Of a stretch of 5,740 bases of DNA, positions 4,712 to 5,740 are shown in pieces. Position 1 is the stretch's first letter. Every line of letters begins with the position of its first letter. Below the pieces are notes generated by a model. The model saw nothing but the letters and a program-made list of their open reading frames with translations, made no database searches and had not been told where the DNA came from. Position numbers and translations under genes: made by a program. The stretch is from Opitutales bacterium (GTDB lineage Bacteria; Verrucomicrobiota; Verrucomicrobiia; Opitutales; Intestinicryptomonadaceae), in contig JAFXRX010000043.1 in the NCBI GenBank assembly GCA_017526045.1, positions 1-5,740 on the forward strand, read 5' to 3'.

Positions 4712-5740
4712 ATGAAAAAATTTTGCGCAGCATTCTTTTTTGCGGCACTAATTTGCGCCATAGTTTTCGCCCTGCCCGCGGCTGCGGGCATGCGCCTTAA
4801 AAACGCCCAAAACCGCGCCGTCCACGCCGACGAGGGCGAGCAGACTTTCACATTCGCAAAGCTCCACCAAAACGGCGACTACAAGTACAACCCCGAAGGC
4901 CCGCACGGCCCTGTCCTCTACTATTGGGCAAACGCCTTCATGCCGAAAGACAAGGCGCAGACTTTCGACGTTCAAGACGCGCGCAAAACTCTTTTCCCGA
5001 TTTTTATAATTACGATATTCTCGCTTGCTTTGGCGGGCTTCGCCTCAAAAAACGGCAAGGGCGAAAAGCTGCGCTGGATGCGGTCGGCGGCGACGGGAAC
5101 ATTCGCGGCAATTTCCCTTATGTTTTCGTCGATGTCGGCGATATATTCGACGTACTTTGTGCAGGAGGCGTTCTTCGCGCTCTTTGCGCTCTGGTGCGCG
5201 GCGGCGTTTTATTGGCTTGCAAAATCGCGCTCGCTTGCCGCGGCGGCCGCTTTCGGCTTAAGCGCGGGGCTTCTGCAGTCGGCAAAGGAAACTTCGATTA
5301 TCGTATTCGCGGGGATTTTCGCGGCGGTTGCGGCTTTGCTTATTTCGCAAAAGAAAGAGAAAAACTCCGAAATTGTCGCCGAAATAAAAAAGCTCGGCGC
5401 GCTGAAAATTTCGGCTCTTTGCGCCGCCGCGGCACTGTGCGCCTTTTGCGTGTACGCGCTTTTCTACTCGTCGTTTTTTGCCAACTGGCAGGGGATAGCC
5501 GACGGGCTCAAAAGCTACGCACACTTTTTCCAAAAGTCGGGCTCAGTCGCGCACACTAAAGACTATTTATACTACATAAGGCTTCTTGCGGGCTTTAAAA
5601 GCGGCGGCGTAATTTTCGGCGAAACCGCGATTTTCGCCCTCTCGATTTTGGGGACGGTTTTGGCGTTCGCAAAAAAGAATTCTTTTATAAAATACATATC
5701 TGTTTTTGTGTGGGCTAATATTTTGGTGCTTTCGTTCATA
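4712..5740 (+). CDS. Membrane glycosyltransferase of GT-C / Agl23-like (TIGR03663) type, C-terminus outside window
   Basis: The frame is open from the ATG at 4712 to the last base, 343 codons without a stop, so the gene continues beyond the window. It starts one base after the thioesterase stop, with no Shine-Dalgarno site, which suggests coupled translation. The protein begins with a membrane segment (about 4-25), then a periplasmic loop with HADEGEQTF (38-46), whose Asp40-Glu41 match the catalytic acidic pair of GT-C enzymes, and NPEGPHGPVLYYW (60-72). About seven or eight further hydrophobic segments follow, with YFVQEAFFALF (148-158), SAKETSII (190-197), FANWQGIADGLKSY (256-269) and HTKDYLYYIRLLAG (281-294). 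This pattern fits the Agl23-like family, related to GT39 enzymes that move a sugar from a polyprenyl-phosphate donor to a target on the outer face of the inner membrane. The family name ('flippase activity-associated') comes from archaeal gene context, and its bacterial role is poorly known. Donor and acceptor cannot be read. The assignment is from remembered motifs. Confidence 0.75.
   Translation, partial: MKKFCAAFFFAALICAIVFALPAAAGMRLKNAQNRAVHADEGEQTFTFAKLHQNGDYKYNPEGPHGPVLYYWANAFMPKDKAQTFDVQDARKTLFPIFIITIFSLALAGFASKNGKGEKLRWMRSAATGTFAAISLMFSSMSAIYSTYFVQEAFFALFALWCAAAFYWLAKSRSLAAAAAFGLSAGLLQSAKETSIIVFAGIFAAVAALLISQKKEKNSEIVAEIKKLGALKISALCAAAALCAFCVYALFYSSFFANWQGIADGLKSYAHFFQKSGSVAHTKDYLYYIRLLAGFKSGGVIFGETAIFALSILGTVLAFAKKNSFIKYISVFVWANILVLSFI

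Noticed and set aside
4924..5559. A 211-codon plus-strand open frame in another phase inside the glycosyltransferase gene.
   Set aside because: The translation is Arg- and Gly-rich with no motif, while the overlapping frame from 4712 has membrane segments and the GT-C acidic pair and stays open to the window end.

Overview
The window carries six protein-coding genes in two divergent groups, with one short intergenic region (about 100 bases) between them. On the minus strand are the rod-shape genes mreB (complete) and mreC (only its first 71 codons, cut by the left edge). On the plus strand are four tightly packed genes that read as an operon: a DsbD/ScsB-type transmembrane thiol-disulfide reductase, a diaminopimelate decarboxylase (lysA), a short acyl-CoA thioesterase of the YbgC / 4-hydroxybenzoyl-CoA type, and a membrane glycosyltransferase of GT-C / Agl23 type that runs off the right edge without a stop.

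The organism is a diderm-type, wall-bearing bacterium: it has MreB/MreC, makes or uses meso-diaminopimelate, and has a periplasm-facing disulfide reductase with a cleavable signal peptide. Codons mix GC-rich Ala/Arg/Ser choices (GCG, CGC, TCG) with strong AAA use for Lys and frequent A runs. The LysA subtype and the gene mix remind me of Verrucomicrobiota (Opitutales-like), but this is a weak guess from memory; a 16S or marker-gene placement would decide it.

Layout: 1-213 mreC start (minus); 229-1248 mreB (minus); 1249-1352 divergent promoter region with a good sigma-70-type promoter for mreBC overlapping a tandem TTGTCAA repeat, and a weaker -10 for dsbD; 1353-3035 dsbD; 20-base gap holding a possible internal promoter for lysA; 3056-4312 lysA; 4309-4710 thioesterase, overlapping lysA by ATGA; 4712-5740 glycosyltransferase, one base after the thioesterase stop. 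There is no gene-free stretch longer than about 105 bases, no RNA gene, no mobile element, no CRISPR array and no clear intrinsic terminator.

The shared theme is the cell envelope: MreBC organise lateral wall synthesis, LysA acts at the branch between the wall precursor meso-DAP and lysine, DsbD supplies reducing power to the periplasm, and the GT-C protein probably glycosylates something at the outer face of the inner membrane. The thioesterase substrate is unknown. Nothing here looks like a defence system or a clearly new system; the points worth a second look are the promoter architecture, the lack of Shine-Dalgarno sites on the plus-strand genes, the variant LysA active-site motif, and the poorly understood Agl23-like enzyme.
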